Shown one piece after another: positions 1 to 7,218 of a DNA stretch of 64,000 nt. Location: NCBI RefSeq assembly GCF_006385705.1, contig NZ_VFRQ01000004.1, positions 1 through 64,000 on the forward strand, given 5' to 3'. A program made the position numbers and the translations under genes. The stretch's first letter is position 1. Every line of letters begins with the position of its first letter. Under the pieces are notes generated by a model that did not search any database, had not been told where the DNA came from, and saw only the letters and a list, made by a program, of their open reading frames with translations. The DNA comes from Pontibacter mangrovi (GTDB lineage Bacteria; Bacteroidota; Bacteroidia; Cytophagales; Hymenobacteraceae).

Positions 1-72
1 CAGAAGTACAAGCAGGCAAAGATTGTTTACCTGGAGCGAAAGCTCTCTAAACTTAAAAAAGAAGCTGCTTAA
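1..72 (+). CDS. C-terminal end of a truncated protein, unknown
   Basis: Frame 1 is open from the window edge to a TAA at 70-72 and encodes a 23-residue lysine-rich, probably helical tail ending KLSKLKKEAA. The start lies outside the window. It sits immediately before the first recognisable cassette boundary (GTTAGGC at 89-95), so it may be the end of an upstream cassette gene or of an unrelated chromosomal gene. Nothing in 23 residues allows a family call. Confidence 0.4.
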   Translation, partial: QKYKQAKIVYLERKLSKLKKEAA

Positions 73-88
73 GAGAAGTTATATAGAA

Positions 89-95
89 GTTAGGC
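89..95 (+). repeat. attC 3-prime core (GTTAGGC) opening the first full cassette
   Basis: GTTAGGC is a perfect GTTRRRY core and is the exact reverse complement of the GCCTAAC that begins the attC at 856. This marks the start of the cassette carrying the 101-877 gene. The rest of the preceding attC is hard to delimit: only a weak CTTAA/TTAAG pairing is visible upstream. Confidence 0.55.
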
Positions 96-100
96 CCAAT

Positions 101-877
101 ATGAAGAAACATAAAAAGAGCATTTGTATAGTTGCATTGTTTCTGTCTTCCTGTGGCGGTGGAGAATGGGATACGTCTTTGCATGTTCAACGAATTCTGA
201 ATAGTACCAAAGTTATCTATGAATATGATGCGTGGGGTGGTCGCGACTCACATCAGTTTGGAATTGTGATAATGGACTCGTCAGAAGATTTCGAAGTAAA
301 CAAGGTGCGGAATCTACCGATTTCATATTTCACGGAAGTTCCTAACAGTAGCCGAATCCATGCGATAAACCTACAAAAAGCTGATGATAACAATACTTCT
401 TTGAATCCTATAGAGAAACAAGAAGTACGTATTTCTGACATTCATTTAGAGATTGATAACTATAAAGAGTATAGTGGGTACTCGGACGCAGGCTGTGGCC
501 TAAATGAATATCAATTTCAAACTTTTAAAGAAACGAAAGATAGTCTGTACCTTTTTGGCCTTCAAAAAATCTTTGGGATAAATCTGGAAGGAAAAGAGAA
601 TGTTGGTTTTCAAAAAGGTAACATAAAGCTCATTACTGACTCAAATGGTAAACTTATGCGTTTGGAAATAAAAGAGCTATTTAAGGGAAAAGCCAATAAG
701 CATAAGTATAAAAAAGGCACGGCAGAAGTCATTGAGAGAAAAGAGAACAGTCCAGTTGTTTGCTTAAGAATCTATTATTTCAAGCCACTAAAAAACATTT
801 ACTCAAGCGAATTCACAGACTACGGAATTTTTAAGCCAATAATTAATAATACTATGCCTAACCAAGCACATGAGTAA
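101..877 (+). CDS. Cassette lipoprotein of unknown function
   Basis: A 258-residue protein. The ATG at 101 is preferred over an in-frame codon at 23, because it gives a proper lipoprotein signal: a lysine-rich start, a hydrophobic stretch and a lipobox LSSC at residues 15-18 followed by Gly-Gly-Gly. The mature protein should therefore be anchored in the outer membrane or periplasmic face. The remainder is hydrophilic with no motif I recognise. The last codons and the stop lie inside the attC that starts at 856, typical of integron cassettes. AT-rich compared with the genes after 3550. Function unknown. Confidence 0.7.
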   Translation: MKKHKKSICIVALFLSSCGGGEWDTSLHVQRILNSTKVIYEYDAWGGRDSHQFGIVIMDSSEDFEVNKVRNLPISYFTEVPNSSRIHAINLQKADDNNTSLNPIEKQEVRISDIHLEIDNYKEYSGYSDAGCGLNEYQFQTFKETKDSLYLFGLQKIFGINLEGKENVGFQKGNIKLITDSNGKLMRLEIKELFKGKANKHKYKKGTAEVIERKENSPVVCLRIYYFKPLKNIYSSEFTDYGIFKPIINNTMPNQAHE

Positions 878-922
878 AGCTGCGGCTACGCCTTGCTCAC
901 CTCATGTACGAGACCGCTGGGC
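856..922 (+). repeat. attC site 1
   Basis: 67 nt from the R-double-prime core GCCTAAC (856-862) to GCTGGGC (916-922, one mismatch to GTTRRRY). An inner stem ACATGAG/CTCATGT and a GC-rich central segment containing CGGCTACGCCTTGC, also found in site 2, fit the attC plan. The stop codon of the preceding gene is inside. Confidence 0.7.
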
Positions 923-981
923 TTAATTACTGCAATTTTTAGTTCTATATGGATTTTATGATTTAAGTAAATACAACCTTC

Positions 982-1542
982 ATGATATTAATTATTTGTA
1001 CTAATATTTTGAGCTTATTCATTTGCTGGCAGGACAATGTAAAATTAAAATGGAATGATTTCCAAGGAGAACCTAACAGCAAGTTCAAGACAACACTTAA
1101 CACAGATGCTGGGGCGGTGACAGCAATAAGAACTGTAAGAACTCCGATTTCAGATGAAAAGGGATTTCTGAAATATGATATAGCAGTATGTTTTATGAAG
1201 GATTTATCTTTCACTACAGATACGACATCCTCTGAATTATTGCAACATGAACAGTTACACTTCGACATAGCGGAACTATACGCCAGAAAAATAAGAGAGC
1301 GTATATCTTTTTTAGTCGCAAAAAAAGTTAGAGACCAAAGAGAATTTGACAAAGTGTTTGATTTAATCCTTTTAGAGAAAGATGAACTTTCAAAGCAGTA
1401 TGATATAAGGACGGGTAATGGGGGTGTAGACTTTGTACAACAAGAATGGAACATTAAAATACAGAAAGAACTGAATGAAATGAAAGCCTTTGCGACTTAT
1501 ACAAGCCAGTGTAGTTGCGAAACCATGAATAAAAATAACTAA
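982..1542 (+). CDS. Cassette protein with HExxH motif, DUF922-like putative metalloprotease
   Basis: 186 residues with a short hydrophobic N terminus, possibly a signal sequence. HEQLH at residues 89-93 matches the HExxH zinc-binding motif, and the following segment (FDIAELYARKIRERI) resembles the Bacteroidota DUF922 family of predicted secreted zinc-dependent proteases. The family name is from memory of the motif context, not from a search. The TAA is at 1540-1542, directly touching attC site 2. No visible partner gene or immunity-type neighbour explains its role. It is one cassette cargo gene among unrelated ones. Confidence 0.7.
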   Translation: MILIICTNILSLFICWQDNVKLKWNDFQGEPNSKFKTTLNTDAGAVTAIRTVRTPISDEKGFLKYDIAVCFMKDLSFTTDTTSSELLQHEQLHFDIAELYARKIRERISFLVAKKVRDQREFDKVFDLILLEKDELSKQYDIRTGNGGVDFVQQEWNIKIQKELNEMKAFATYTSQCSCETMNKNN

Positions 1543-1607
1543 TCCCAACCAAGTATAGCAGGTATGCTTCGGCTACGCCTTGCCATCCGCTATACCAGAC
1601 GTTAGTC
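1543..1607 (+). repeat. attC site 2
   Basis: 65 nt from TCCCAAC to GTTAGTC. The inner stem GTATAGC-A-GG pairs with CC-GCTATAC, leaving a single unpaired A: an extrahelical base of the kind that sets strand choice in attC recombination. The centre holds CTTCGGCTACGCCTTGCC. It is the clearest attC of the set. Confidence 0.8.
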
Positions 1608-1625
1608 AGGATCAAAAGTATAGAA

Positions 1626-2102
1626 GTGATAAAAAGAGCAATAATAGGTATTTTGATATTCCTTGTTGGAGTCGCAACAGCAGTACTTCTCGAGCAGAGT
1701 TTGAGAGTATTTATTCAAGATTTATACAAAAGCCTCTCGGGACAATCTATATACTTTGTTGGCAAAGACTTTAATCTTTTTGCGAGTCCTATTTACTACT
1801 GCAGCTTCGGTATTCTCGCACTTGTTCTTTGGAGTGCAACAGCAAAAGCAGAAAAAAAAGGAAGCATAGCATTATTGCTATTGACTGCTGTAGCTTTCTT
1901 TACCGCATTAATAGTTATCTGTTTTATAGATAGTCATTTAAAGCTTGCTCAATGTACAGCTTGTTTTGACGGAAGAAGGGGGCTTCACTATAATGATATA
2001 AACTATGACTTCATTCAAGTACTGAGTATCTTGATAGCATTGTTGCCAAGCTTAAAGAGATTTTGGACTAAAGTAAGAATGCCAGCGCCCAACAAAGTAT
2101 AG
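1626..2102 (+). CDS. Cassette-encoded small integral membrane protein
   Basis: 158 residues read from a GTG at 1626; no earlier in-frame ATG is available and the first hydrophobic helix starts right after it. Hydrophobic segments lie near residues 5-25, 53-72, 80-103 and 130-145, which suggests about four membrane spans, with a Cys-containing loop (TACFDGRRG) between the third and fourth. No recognised family. The reading frame ends inside attC site 3. Likely a cargo protein of the inner membrane with unknown role. Confidence 0.6.
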   Translation: MIKRAIIGILIFLVGVATAVLLEQSLRVFIQDLYKSLSGQSIYFVGKDFNLFASPIYYCSFGILALVLWSATAKAEKKGSIALLLLTAVAFFTALIVICFIDSHLKLAQCTACFDGRRGLHYNDINYDFIQVLSILIALLPSLKRFWTKVRMPAPNKV

Positions 2103-2153
2103 CAGTACGGCTTGCTGACGCTTCACCATTCTGCTACACGAGTAACGTTATAC
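2087..2153 (+). repeat. attC site 3
   Basis: 67 nt from GCCCAAC (perfect RYYYAAC) to GTTATAC. The inner arms GTATAGCAG and CTGCTACAC pair with one change. The stop codon of the 1626-2102 gene lies inside. Confidence 0.75.
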
Positions 2154-2171
2154 GCAATCAAAATCATAAAA

Positions 2172-2585
2172 ATGAAAACCTTCAGACATAGCTATTGCGA
2201 CCCTTTCAAGCCTGATGTTATAGAATTAGGCGACATAGAGAGTCAAGAGATTATTAGCAGATTTGAGCAATTGCCTTGGGACGAAATCATAGCCAGGATG
2301 GGGAAAGCAAAGCAGTCAGATATACACTATTCTCCTTCATTAGAGTTTGAAGATAAAACTACAAAACATGGAGTGACTATAAGTGGTGTCGGAACTTCAA
2401 GCCTTGAAGAGTTTTGTGTATTTTACAAAAGGCCTAAAAGGGTAAAGAAATTCTTTGGATTTATTGAAAGCGACAATCCCGAATATCTTACTGATGTGAC
2501 TGGTCAGACAAAAGAAGATGTAATTGACGTCTTGAACGCTCTCATCAATGGGAAGTATGATTTCTTAGACAATAAAATAAAATGA
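2172..2585 (+). CDS. Cassette-encoded hypothetical protein
   Basis: 137 residues. The ATG at 2172 is chosen over an in-frame codon at 2112, because 2112-2153 lies within the attC. The product is soluble and has no signal peptide, membrane span or motif I recognise; it has a lysine/phenylalanine-rich middle (KRPKRVKKFFGF) and an acidic N-terminal part. The gene fills the cassette whose ends match best: GTTATACGC at its start and GCGTATAAC at its attC. Function unknown. Confidence 0.6.
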   Translation: MKTFRHSYCDPFKPDVIELGDIESQEIISRFEQLPWDEIIARMGKAKQSDIHYSPSLEFEDKTTKHGVTISGVGTSSLEEFCVFYKRPKRVKKFFGFIESDNPEYLTDVTGQTKEDVIDVLNALINGKYDFLDNKIK

Positions 2586-2589
2586 AAGC

Positions 2590-2656
2590 GTATAACAAGA
2601 GCTAAAAATCATAGCTGCCTATAGGACAGCATCGCTTTTTAGCCGAGCCGTTGGCT
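2590..2656 (+). repeat. attC site 4
   Basis: 67 nt from GTATAAC to GTTGGCT. A perfect inner stem GCTAAAAA/TTTTTAGC and a central GCTG/CAGC hairpin are present. Its first core with the preceding bases (GCGTATAAC) is the exact reverse complement of the cassette start at 2147. Confidence 0.75.
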
Positions 2657-2743
2657 GCAACCTTTCCGTTCATAGCAAAGAATGCTTTCGACAATACACA
2701 TGACAGCTTCGTGCAATTTACCTTTACCTCAAATAAAAACGTT

Positions 2744-3100
2744 ATGCTGACGAACATCAATCCAAAACTACCAATGAGCAACAAAGCTGCGACTAAAGAC
2801 TTTTACATCAATAAATTAGGATTCCAAAACGTGGGAAGTTCAGACTACGACGGTTATTTGATGGTCGAAAAAGACAATATAGAAATTCACTTTTTTGAAT
2901 TCAAAGAGATTGACACTAAAGAAAACTATTCAGGAGTTTATATCCGAACAGATAACATTGACAATTTATATCAGTCATTTATTGACAATGAAGTAAATAT
3001 ACATCCGAATGGACCTTTAGAGACAAAGCCGTGGGGACAAAGAGAATTTGCTTTGCTTGACCCTGACAACAATTTATTGACCTTTGGGCAGAGCGTATGA
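2744..3100 (+). CDS. Cassette-encoded VOC/bleomycin-resistance-like protein
   Basis: 118 residues from the ATG at 2744; the start MLTNINPKLPMSNK followed by FYINKLGF is the usual N terminus of bleomycin-binding/glyoxalase-fold (VOC) proteins, so the longer in-frame reading from 2651 is rejected. The segment DGYLMVEKDNIEIHFFEF, a later IRTDNIDNLYQSF and the ending RDFALLDPDNN-like ending REFALLDPDNN fit the family. Members bind bleomycin-type drugs or act as metal-dependent dioxygenases and lyases; which applies here cannot be told. Small drug-binding VOC genes are known integron cargo, which fits the flanking attC sites. Confidence 0.75.
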   Translation: MLTNINPKLPMSNKAATKDFYINKLGFQNVGSSDYDGYLMVEKDNIEIHFFEFKEIDTKENYSGVYIRTDNIDNLYQSFIDNEVNIHPNGPLETKPWGQREFALLDPDNNLLTFGQSV

Positions 3101-3114
3101 GCAACGTTTGACGA

Positions 3115-3251
3115 CAGGAACAAACAGCAGCTTTAGAAAATAAGGGCTGAAGAATGTGTGCTGAACTAATTAACTGTATTAAGCAGCAGAAAGTAGATGA
3201 AGTATAAGTTTTCCAAATACCCTTACTGCCTAAAGCTGTAAAACGTTGGTA
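3115..3251 (+). repeat. attC site 5 (long form)
   Basis: About 137 nt, from CAGGAAC to GTTGGTA. The inner stem CAGCTTTAG/CTAAAGCTG is perfect and continues through AAGGG/CCCTT, with a large AT-rich terminal arm. Longer attC sites of this size are known in chromosomal integrons. The 5-prime core is a poor match to RYYYAAC. Confidence 0.55.
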
Positions 3252-3274
3252 ACATAGTAATCAAAGATCCCAAA

Positions 3275-3436
3275 ATGTCGAAAAGCTACCATGTAACCCG
3301 AAAAGACTTAAACAGATTCTCGAAACGAGAGCTTGACGAAATGGCTGAAGACGAAAGTTCTTTGCTGAACGAGTATGCTGAAAAAAGTAGTGTAAAGAGA
3401 GACGTTAAGAAGAAGAGAACAAAAGAAAAAAATTAA
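3275..3436 (+). CDS. Small basic cassette ORF, 53 residues
   Basis: An ATG at 3275 opens a 53-codon frame ending with TAA at 3434-3436. The product is charged, with an acidic centre (DEMAEDESS) and a strongly basic tail ending KKRTKEKN, and has no membrane or signal segment. It is the only ORF between attC site 5 and the degenerate site 6, so it is the likely gene of the last cassette. No family recognised. Confidence 0.5.
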   Translation: MSKSYHVTRKDLNRFSKRELDEMAEDESSLLNEYAEKSSVKRDVKKKRTKEKN

Positions 3437-3447
3437 ATACGACGGTA

Positions 3448-3494
3448 CACCAACAAAACCCATAAGTTAGCCTCGCCATCGTATGGCTAACTCC
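3448..3494 (+). repeat. Degenerate attC site 6 at the array end
   Basis: CACCAAC at 3448-3454 is the reverse complement (6 of 7) of the GTTGGTA that opens this cassette at 3245. It is followed by a perfect AGTTAGCC/GGCTAACT stem, but no GTTRRRY core follows. It appears to be a decayed terminal attC; alternatively the stem may just end transcription. Confidence 0.4.
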
Positions 3495-3549
3495 CTTCCC
3501 CCTCATCTCAGGCAGTGCAACCCATCCTAACCAAACAGATTTATACTCT

Positions 3550-4119
3550 ATGAACATGGCAAATAAACAGCAACTGGCCCCGCAGCAGCGCGAAGAGCTG
3601 CTCGGCATACTTAAAAAGCGCTTCGAGAAGAACATGCACCGCCATGCAGGCCTGGCATGGGCTGATGTGCAGGCAAAGCTGGAAGGCAGTATCGCAACGC
3701 TGTGGTCGTTGCAGGAGATGGAGAAGACCGGCGGGGAGCCGGATGTGGTGGGCTATGAGGCCAAAGCAGATAAGTATGTTTTCTGTGATTGCGCAGCCGA
3801 AAGCCCTAAGGGTCGCAGAAGCCTGTGTTACGACCACAAGGCGCTGGAGGCACGGAAAGAGCACAAGCCCCAGAACAGCGCCGTTGGTATGGCTGCGGAC
3901 ATGGGTATTGCGCTGCTGACGGAAGAGGAGTACCGGAAACTGCAGAAACTGGGCACCTTCGATACAAAAACCTCTAGCTGGGTGAAAACGCCGGACAATA
4001 TAAGAGAACTAGGTGGCGCCCTGTTCTGCGACCGCCGCTACGACCAGGTTTTCCTGTACCATAATGGGGCGCAGTCATACTATGCCGCCAGGGGCTTCCG
4101 TGGGGTGCTCAAAGTATAA
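3550..4119 (+). CDS. DUF4256 family protein
   Basis: 189 residues counting from ATG 3550 (a second ATG at 3556 is equally possible). The sequence resembles the DUF4256 family: an N-terminal helix with KKRFEKNMHRH, the block LWSLQEMEKTGGEPDVV, then YVFCDCAAESPKGRRSLCYD and a C-terminal FLYHNGAQSYYAARGFRG. The family has no established biochemical role. It is the first GC-rich gene after the cassette array and probably marks the return to native chromosome. Confidence 0.75.
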   Translation: MNMANKQQLAPQQREELLGILKKRFEKNMHRHAGLAWADVQAKLEGSIATLWSLQEMEKTGGEPDVVGYEAKADKYVFCDCAAESPKGRRSLCYDHKALEARKEHKPQNSAVGMAADMGIALLTEEEYRKLQKLGTFDTKTSSWVKTPDNIRELGGALFCDRRYDQVFLYHNGAQSYYAARGFRGVLKV

Positions 4120-4155
4120 ATTCTATACTTTCCAGCCGGTCCGGCAGGTTCATAC

Positions 4156-4280
4156 CACTATCAGTTGGTTCGTGCGCAGTACCTGTTATAGATCTACAGC
4201 AGATTCCCCTCCTCTGGACTAGCCAAAACGAGAGTTTTGAGCTAGCGAGCGTAGCTCATAGGGGTGGGTTTTAGGCTATT
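4156..4280. repeat. Dispersed repeat, copy A
   Basis: About 125 bp that recurs in inverted orientation at 22008-22132 with only scattered changes. It holds GTGCGCAGTACCT, then a G-rich palindromic core that begins ATTCCCCTCCTCTGG and ends AGGGGTGGGTTTTAGGC, with an inner GAGCTAGCGAGCGTAGCTC hairpin. A shorter relative is at 57166-57235. It lies in the 290-bp gap downstream of the DUF4256 gene. Confidence 0.75.
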
Positions 4281-4353
4281 GGTTAACTGAGGAACTGATC
4301 GATACGCATTCTTCAATCGATATTGGTATCTGTACTTTTACGCTAAACACAAA

Positions 4354-4376
4354 AAAACCGGCGCCAGGCCGGTTTT
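4354..4376 (-). terminator. Rho-independent terminator
   Basis: Stem AAAACCGGC/GCCGGTTTT with a 5-nt loop and a T-run on the minus strand, placed just beyond the stop of the 4411-4587 lipoprotein gene. Confidence 0.7.
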
Positions 4377-4410
4377 CTTATATATGGTTTAGTTGTAGCG
4401 GTGCAGGAGG

Positions 4411-4587
4411 CTAGATAGCAGCCTTGTCAGTAGTTGCAGCCTGCTCTTGCGCAGAGGCAGTTACAGTAGCGGCTTTTTCCTGAGCCTTTGTCTCCACGGA
4501 AGCGTAGTTGTACGCCGGGCAGTACGTTTTGCATGAGGCCATACCCAGTGCCAGGCACAGACTTCCCATTAAAATTACTTTTTTCAT
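4411..4587 (-). CDS. Small lipoprotein, unknown
   Basis: 58 residues from the internal ATG at 4587; the longer reading from 4617 would put charged residues before the signal. MKKVILMG leads into a hydrophobic stretch and a lipobox with Cys after MAS, then KTYCPAYNYASVE. The tail is a low-complexity Ala/Thr/Gln/Lys stretch. Probably a small envelope lipoprotein with an extended Ala-rich tether. No function can be assigned. Confidence 0.65.
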   Translation of the reverse strand: MKKVILMGSLCLALGMASCKTYCPAYNYASVETKAQEKAATVTASAQEQAATTDKAAI

Positions 4588-4673
4588 GATCTTGTATTTT
4601 GGAGGATTCTGTTTCAAAAATAGTATAAAAACTTTAAAAGCAAAAAAACTGGTTCAAAAATATAAGGCAGCTC

Positions 4674-6068
4674 CTATGCTTGATATCCTAATATTTTCAT
4701 CATCGAGTCGCTGGACTGCTCCGGGGCAAACTGCCAGTGTTTCAGCTTGCCGTTCTCGTCCCTGTCGATGAGAATGTGCTGTGGCGAAGGAATAAGGCAG
4801 TGTTTAATGCCGCCGTACCCGCTCAGCTGCTCCTGGTAGGCACCCGTATGGAAAAAACCAATATACAGCGTTTCGCCTTTCGGAACCTTCGGAAGGAAAA
4901 CCTGGAAAGAGTGCATTTCAGAATTGTAATAATCCTGGCTATCGCAGGTCATGCCGCCTATTTGTATTTTACGGTATTCCTTGTTCCAATGGTTCACTGC
5001 CAGCAGCGGCCAGCGCTGGTTTAGGGCCCAGGCGTCCGGCAGGTTCGTGATAAACGAGCCGTCGATCATGTACCACAGCTCCTTGTCGTTCTGCAGCTTC
5101 TCGTCTAGTACCGAGTAGATGGTAGCGCCGCTCTCGCCCACGGTGAAAATGCCAAACTCAGTAAAGATGTTCGGCTCCGGCACGCCCTCCTCGTTGCAGA
5201 TGCGCTTAATGGTGCGCAGGATCTCCTCGGTCATGTACTTGTAGTCATAATCCGCCTGAATGGAGGTCTTGATCGGGAAGCCGCCGCCAATGTCAATCGT
5301 GTCCAGCTCGGGACATACTTTCTTCACCTCGGCATACTTGTGCACAAAGCGGCTAAGCTCCGACCAGTAGTAGGAGGTGTCCTTTATGCCCGTGTTGATG
5401 AAGTAGTGCAGCATTTTCAGCTCAAACTTAGGGTCTGGCTTGATCTGCTTCTCGTACAGGTCGATCACGTCGTTGTAGCGCACGCCCAGGCGCGAAGTAT
5501 AAAACTCGAACTTCGGCTCCTCGTCTGAGGCCAGGCGAATGCCCAGTTTGGTTTTCTCCTGCACATGCTCTTTGTAGTACTCTATCTCGCCCAGGTGGTC
5601 CAGAATCGGCATGCAGTTCACAAAGCCCTCGTTAATGAGCTCAGAGATCCACTTGCGGTAGCGCTCATGCTTAAAGCCGTTGCAGACAATAAACGTGTTC
5701 TTGTCAATCTTGCCCTTCTCGTACAGCGACCGGATGATCTTGATGTCGTAGCCAGAGGAGGTTTCGATGTGAATGTCGTTTTTCAGTGCTTCTTCCAGCA
5801 CGAAAGAGAAATGCGAGGCCTTGGTGCAGTAGCAGTAAGTATAAGTGCCCTGGTAGTCCAGTTTCTGCATTCCCTCGTTAAACAGGCGCTTGGCTTTTTG
5901 TATCTGCGAGCTGATCTTAGGCAGGTAGGTTAGCTTGAGCGGCGTGCCATACTGCTTTATAAGCTCCATGAGCGGAATCTCGTTAAAAAGCAGCTCGTTT
6001 TGCTCTACGGTAAACTCAGCGGTGGGAAAATCAAACGTCTGATGTATGAGATCGGTGTATTTATCCAT
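4674..6068 (-). CDS. speA: Biosynthetic arginine decarboxylase
   Basis: 464 residues, a PLP-dependent fold-III decarboxylase of the ornithine/arginine/diaminopimelate family. It converts arginine to agmatine for polyamine synthesis. The PLP lysine is K83 in CYCTKASHF, the phosphate-binding glycine loop is GGGFP at 261-265, and the C-terminal PLP/substrate region includes FFHTGAYQE. It is shorter than the roughly 630-residue E. coli SpeA and matches the compact form common in Bacteroidota. It is transcribed divergently from the arginase gene at 6247, so two arginine-consuming enzymes share a 178-bp promoter region. Confidence 0.85.
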   Translation of the reverse strand: MDKYTDLIHQTFDFPTAEFTVEQNELLFNEIPLMELIKQYGTPLKLTYLPKISSQIQKAKRLFNEGMQKLDYQGTYTYCYCTKASHFSFVLEEALKNDIHIETSSGYDIKIIRSLYEKGKIDKNTFIVCNGFKHERYRKWISELINEGFVNCMPILDHLGEIEYYKEHVQEKTKLGIRLASDEEPKFEFYTSRLGVRYNDVIDLYEKQIKPDPKFELKMLHYFINTGIKDTSYYWSELSRFVHKYAEVKKVCPELDTIDIGGGFPIKTSIQADYDYKYMTEEILRTIKRICNEEGVPEPNIFTEFGIFTVGESGATIYSVLDEKLQNDKELWYMIDGSFITNLPDAWALNQRWPLLAVNHWNKEYRKIQIGGMTCDSQDYYNSEMHSFQVFLPKVPKGETLYIGFFHTGAYQEQLSGYGGIKHCLIPSPQHILIDRDENGKLKHWQFAPEQSSDSMMKILGYQA

Positions 6069-6246
6069 TTATGGTACTTGAGTATAAGAAAACATGCAAT
6101 ATTGATGGTTATTTACCATCTTTGCAAAAACTTTGTTTAGATATTATGTGAAACGCAGGCCGATTAGGTATTATTTCGGAACAGGCAGAGAAGTAGAATG
6201 TTGCAGCGGAGCGTTTCATGTAATATGCACCAAACTCCGATAAAAC

Positions 6247-7218
6247 ATGAAAAAGATAAAACTGATAGAGGTAAGGTCTGAGCTGGGGGCCGGCACGCGA
6301 GGAGCCAGCATGGGTATAGACGCACTGAGGGTGGCCTGCTGGGACAAGGGCTCTGACTACTTTAAGCGCTTTAACTCTATCAGCGTGCCGGACCTGAACT
6401 ATACGTTGTTCGACCCGGACGTTTTCCCGAACGCGCACCGCATCGACAGCATCCTGACGGTGCAGAAGAACATTGCCAGAGCCGTGGAGCAGACCATCGC
6501 CCAGGACATGTTTCCGCTGGTGCTGGCCGGCGACCACTCTAACGCCCACGGCACCATTGCCGGTATAAAAGCCGCCTACCCGGATAAAACCCTGGGCGTT
6601 ATTTGGGTGGATGCTCACGCCGATATCCATTCGCCTTATACTTCGCCGTCGGGCAACGTGCACGGCATGCCGCTGGCCATGGCCCTGAACGTAGATAACC
6701 TGGACCGCCAGATAAACGACCCTGCCCCGGAAACGGTATTTTTCTGGAACTCCCTGAAAAAGCTGGGCTACGACGGGCCGAAGCTAAAGCCGGAGCACCT
6801 GGTATACATTGTGGTGCGCGACACCGAGGAGCCGGAGGATTTCTTTATCAAGAAGTACGGCATCAAGAACTTTACCTACGCCGAGTTTACGCAGAAAGGA
6901 GCCGAACAAGTGGCCCGCGAAGCCCAGGAGCGCCTGAAGGACTGCGACATTATTTACGTGTCTTTTGACGTGGACAGCCTGGACTCCAAGTTCTCGAAAG
7001 GCACGGGCACGCCAGTAGAGGTGGGCCTGACGGTGCAGGAGGCAAAGGACCTGAACTATTACCTGCTGCAGGACCCGCGCGTGGTGTGCTACGAGATGAC
7101 CGAGATCAACCCGACGCTGGACAGCGAAAACACCATGGCAGAAAATGCCTTCGAAATTTTAGAGACGGCCACGGAGGCCATTTTACAGAAAGAATCTAAA
7201 AGTACAGCCATAAAGTAA
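6247..7218 (+). CDS. rocF: Arginase (ureohydrolase family)
   Basis: 323 residues with the full set of binuclear manganese motifs: GDHS at 95-98, DAHAD at 122-126 and SFDVDSLD at 239-246. SGNVHG at 135-140 corresponds to the arginase substrate loop (SGNLHG in vertebrate arginase), which favours arginase over agmatinase; the neighbouring arginine decarboxylase would nevertheless supply agmatine, so agmatinase is the alternative. The stop codon overlaps the start of argS by one base (TAATG), so the two are cotranscribed. Confidence 0.8.
   Translation: MKKIKLIEVRSELGAGTRGASMGIDALRVACWDKGSDYFKRFNSISVPDLNYTLFDPDVFPNAHRIDSILTVQKNIARAVEQTIAQDMFPLVLAGDHSNAHGTIAGIKAAYPDKTLGVIWVDAHADIHSPYTSPSGNVHGMPLAMALNVDNLDRQINDPAPETVFFWNSLKKLGYDGPKLKPEHLVYIVVRDTEEPEDFFIKKYGIKNFTYAEFTQKGAEQVAREAQERLKDCDIIYVSFDVDSLDSKFSKGTGTPVEVGLTVQEAKDLNYYLLQDPRVVCYEMTEINPTLDSENTMAENAFEILETATEAILQKESKSTAIK

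Larger units (their letters stand above)
1..3498 (+). mobile_element. Integron gene-cassette array without visible integrase
   Basis: Six short, mutually unrelated plus-strand genes are each followed by a folded site of 65-67 nt (one of about 137 nt) that starts with an RYYYAAC-like core and ends with a GTTRRRY-like core. For several cassettes the first bases are the reverse complement of the core that begins that cassette's own attC, for example GTTAGGC at 89 with GCCTAAC at 856, and GTTATACGC at 2147 with GCGTATAAC at 2588. This is what attC recombination through a circular cassette produces. The segment is AT-richer than the DNA after 3550. No integrase or attI lies inside the window, so by what is visible it is a cluster of attC sites lacking integrase; an integrase could lie before base 1. 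Confidence 0.8.
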
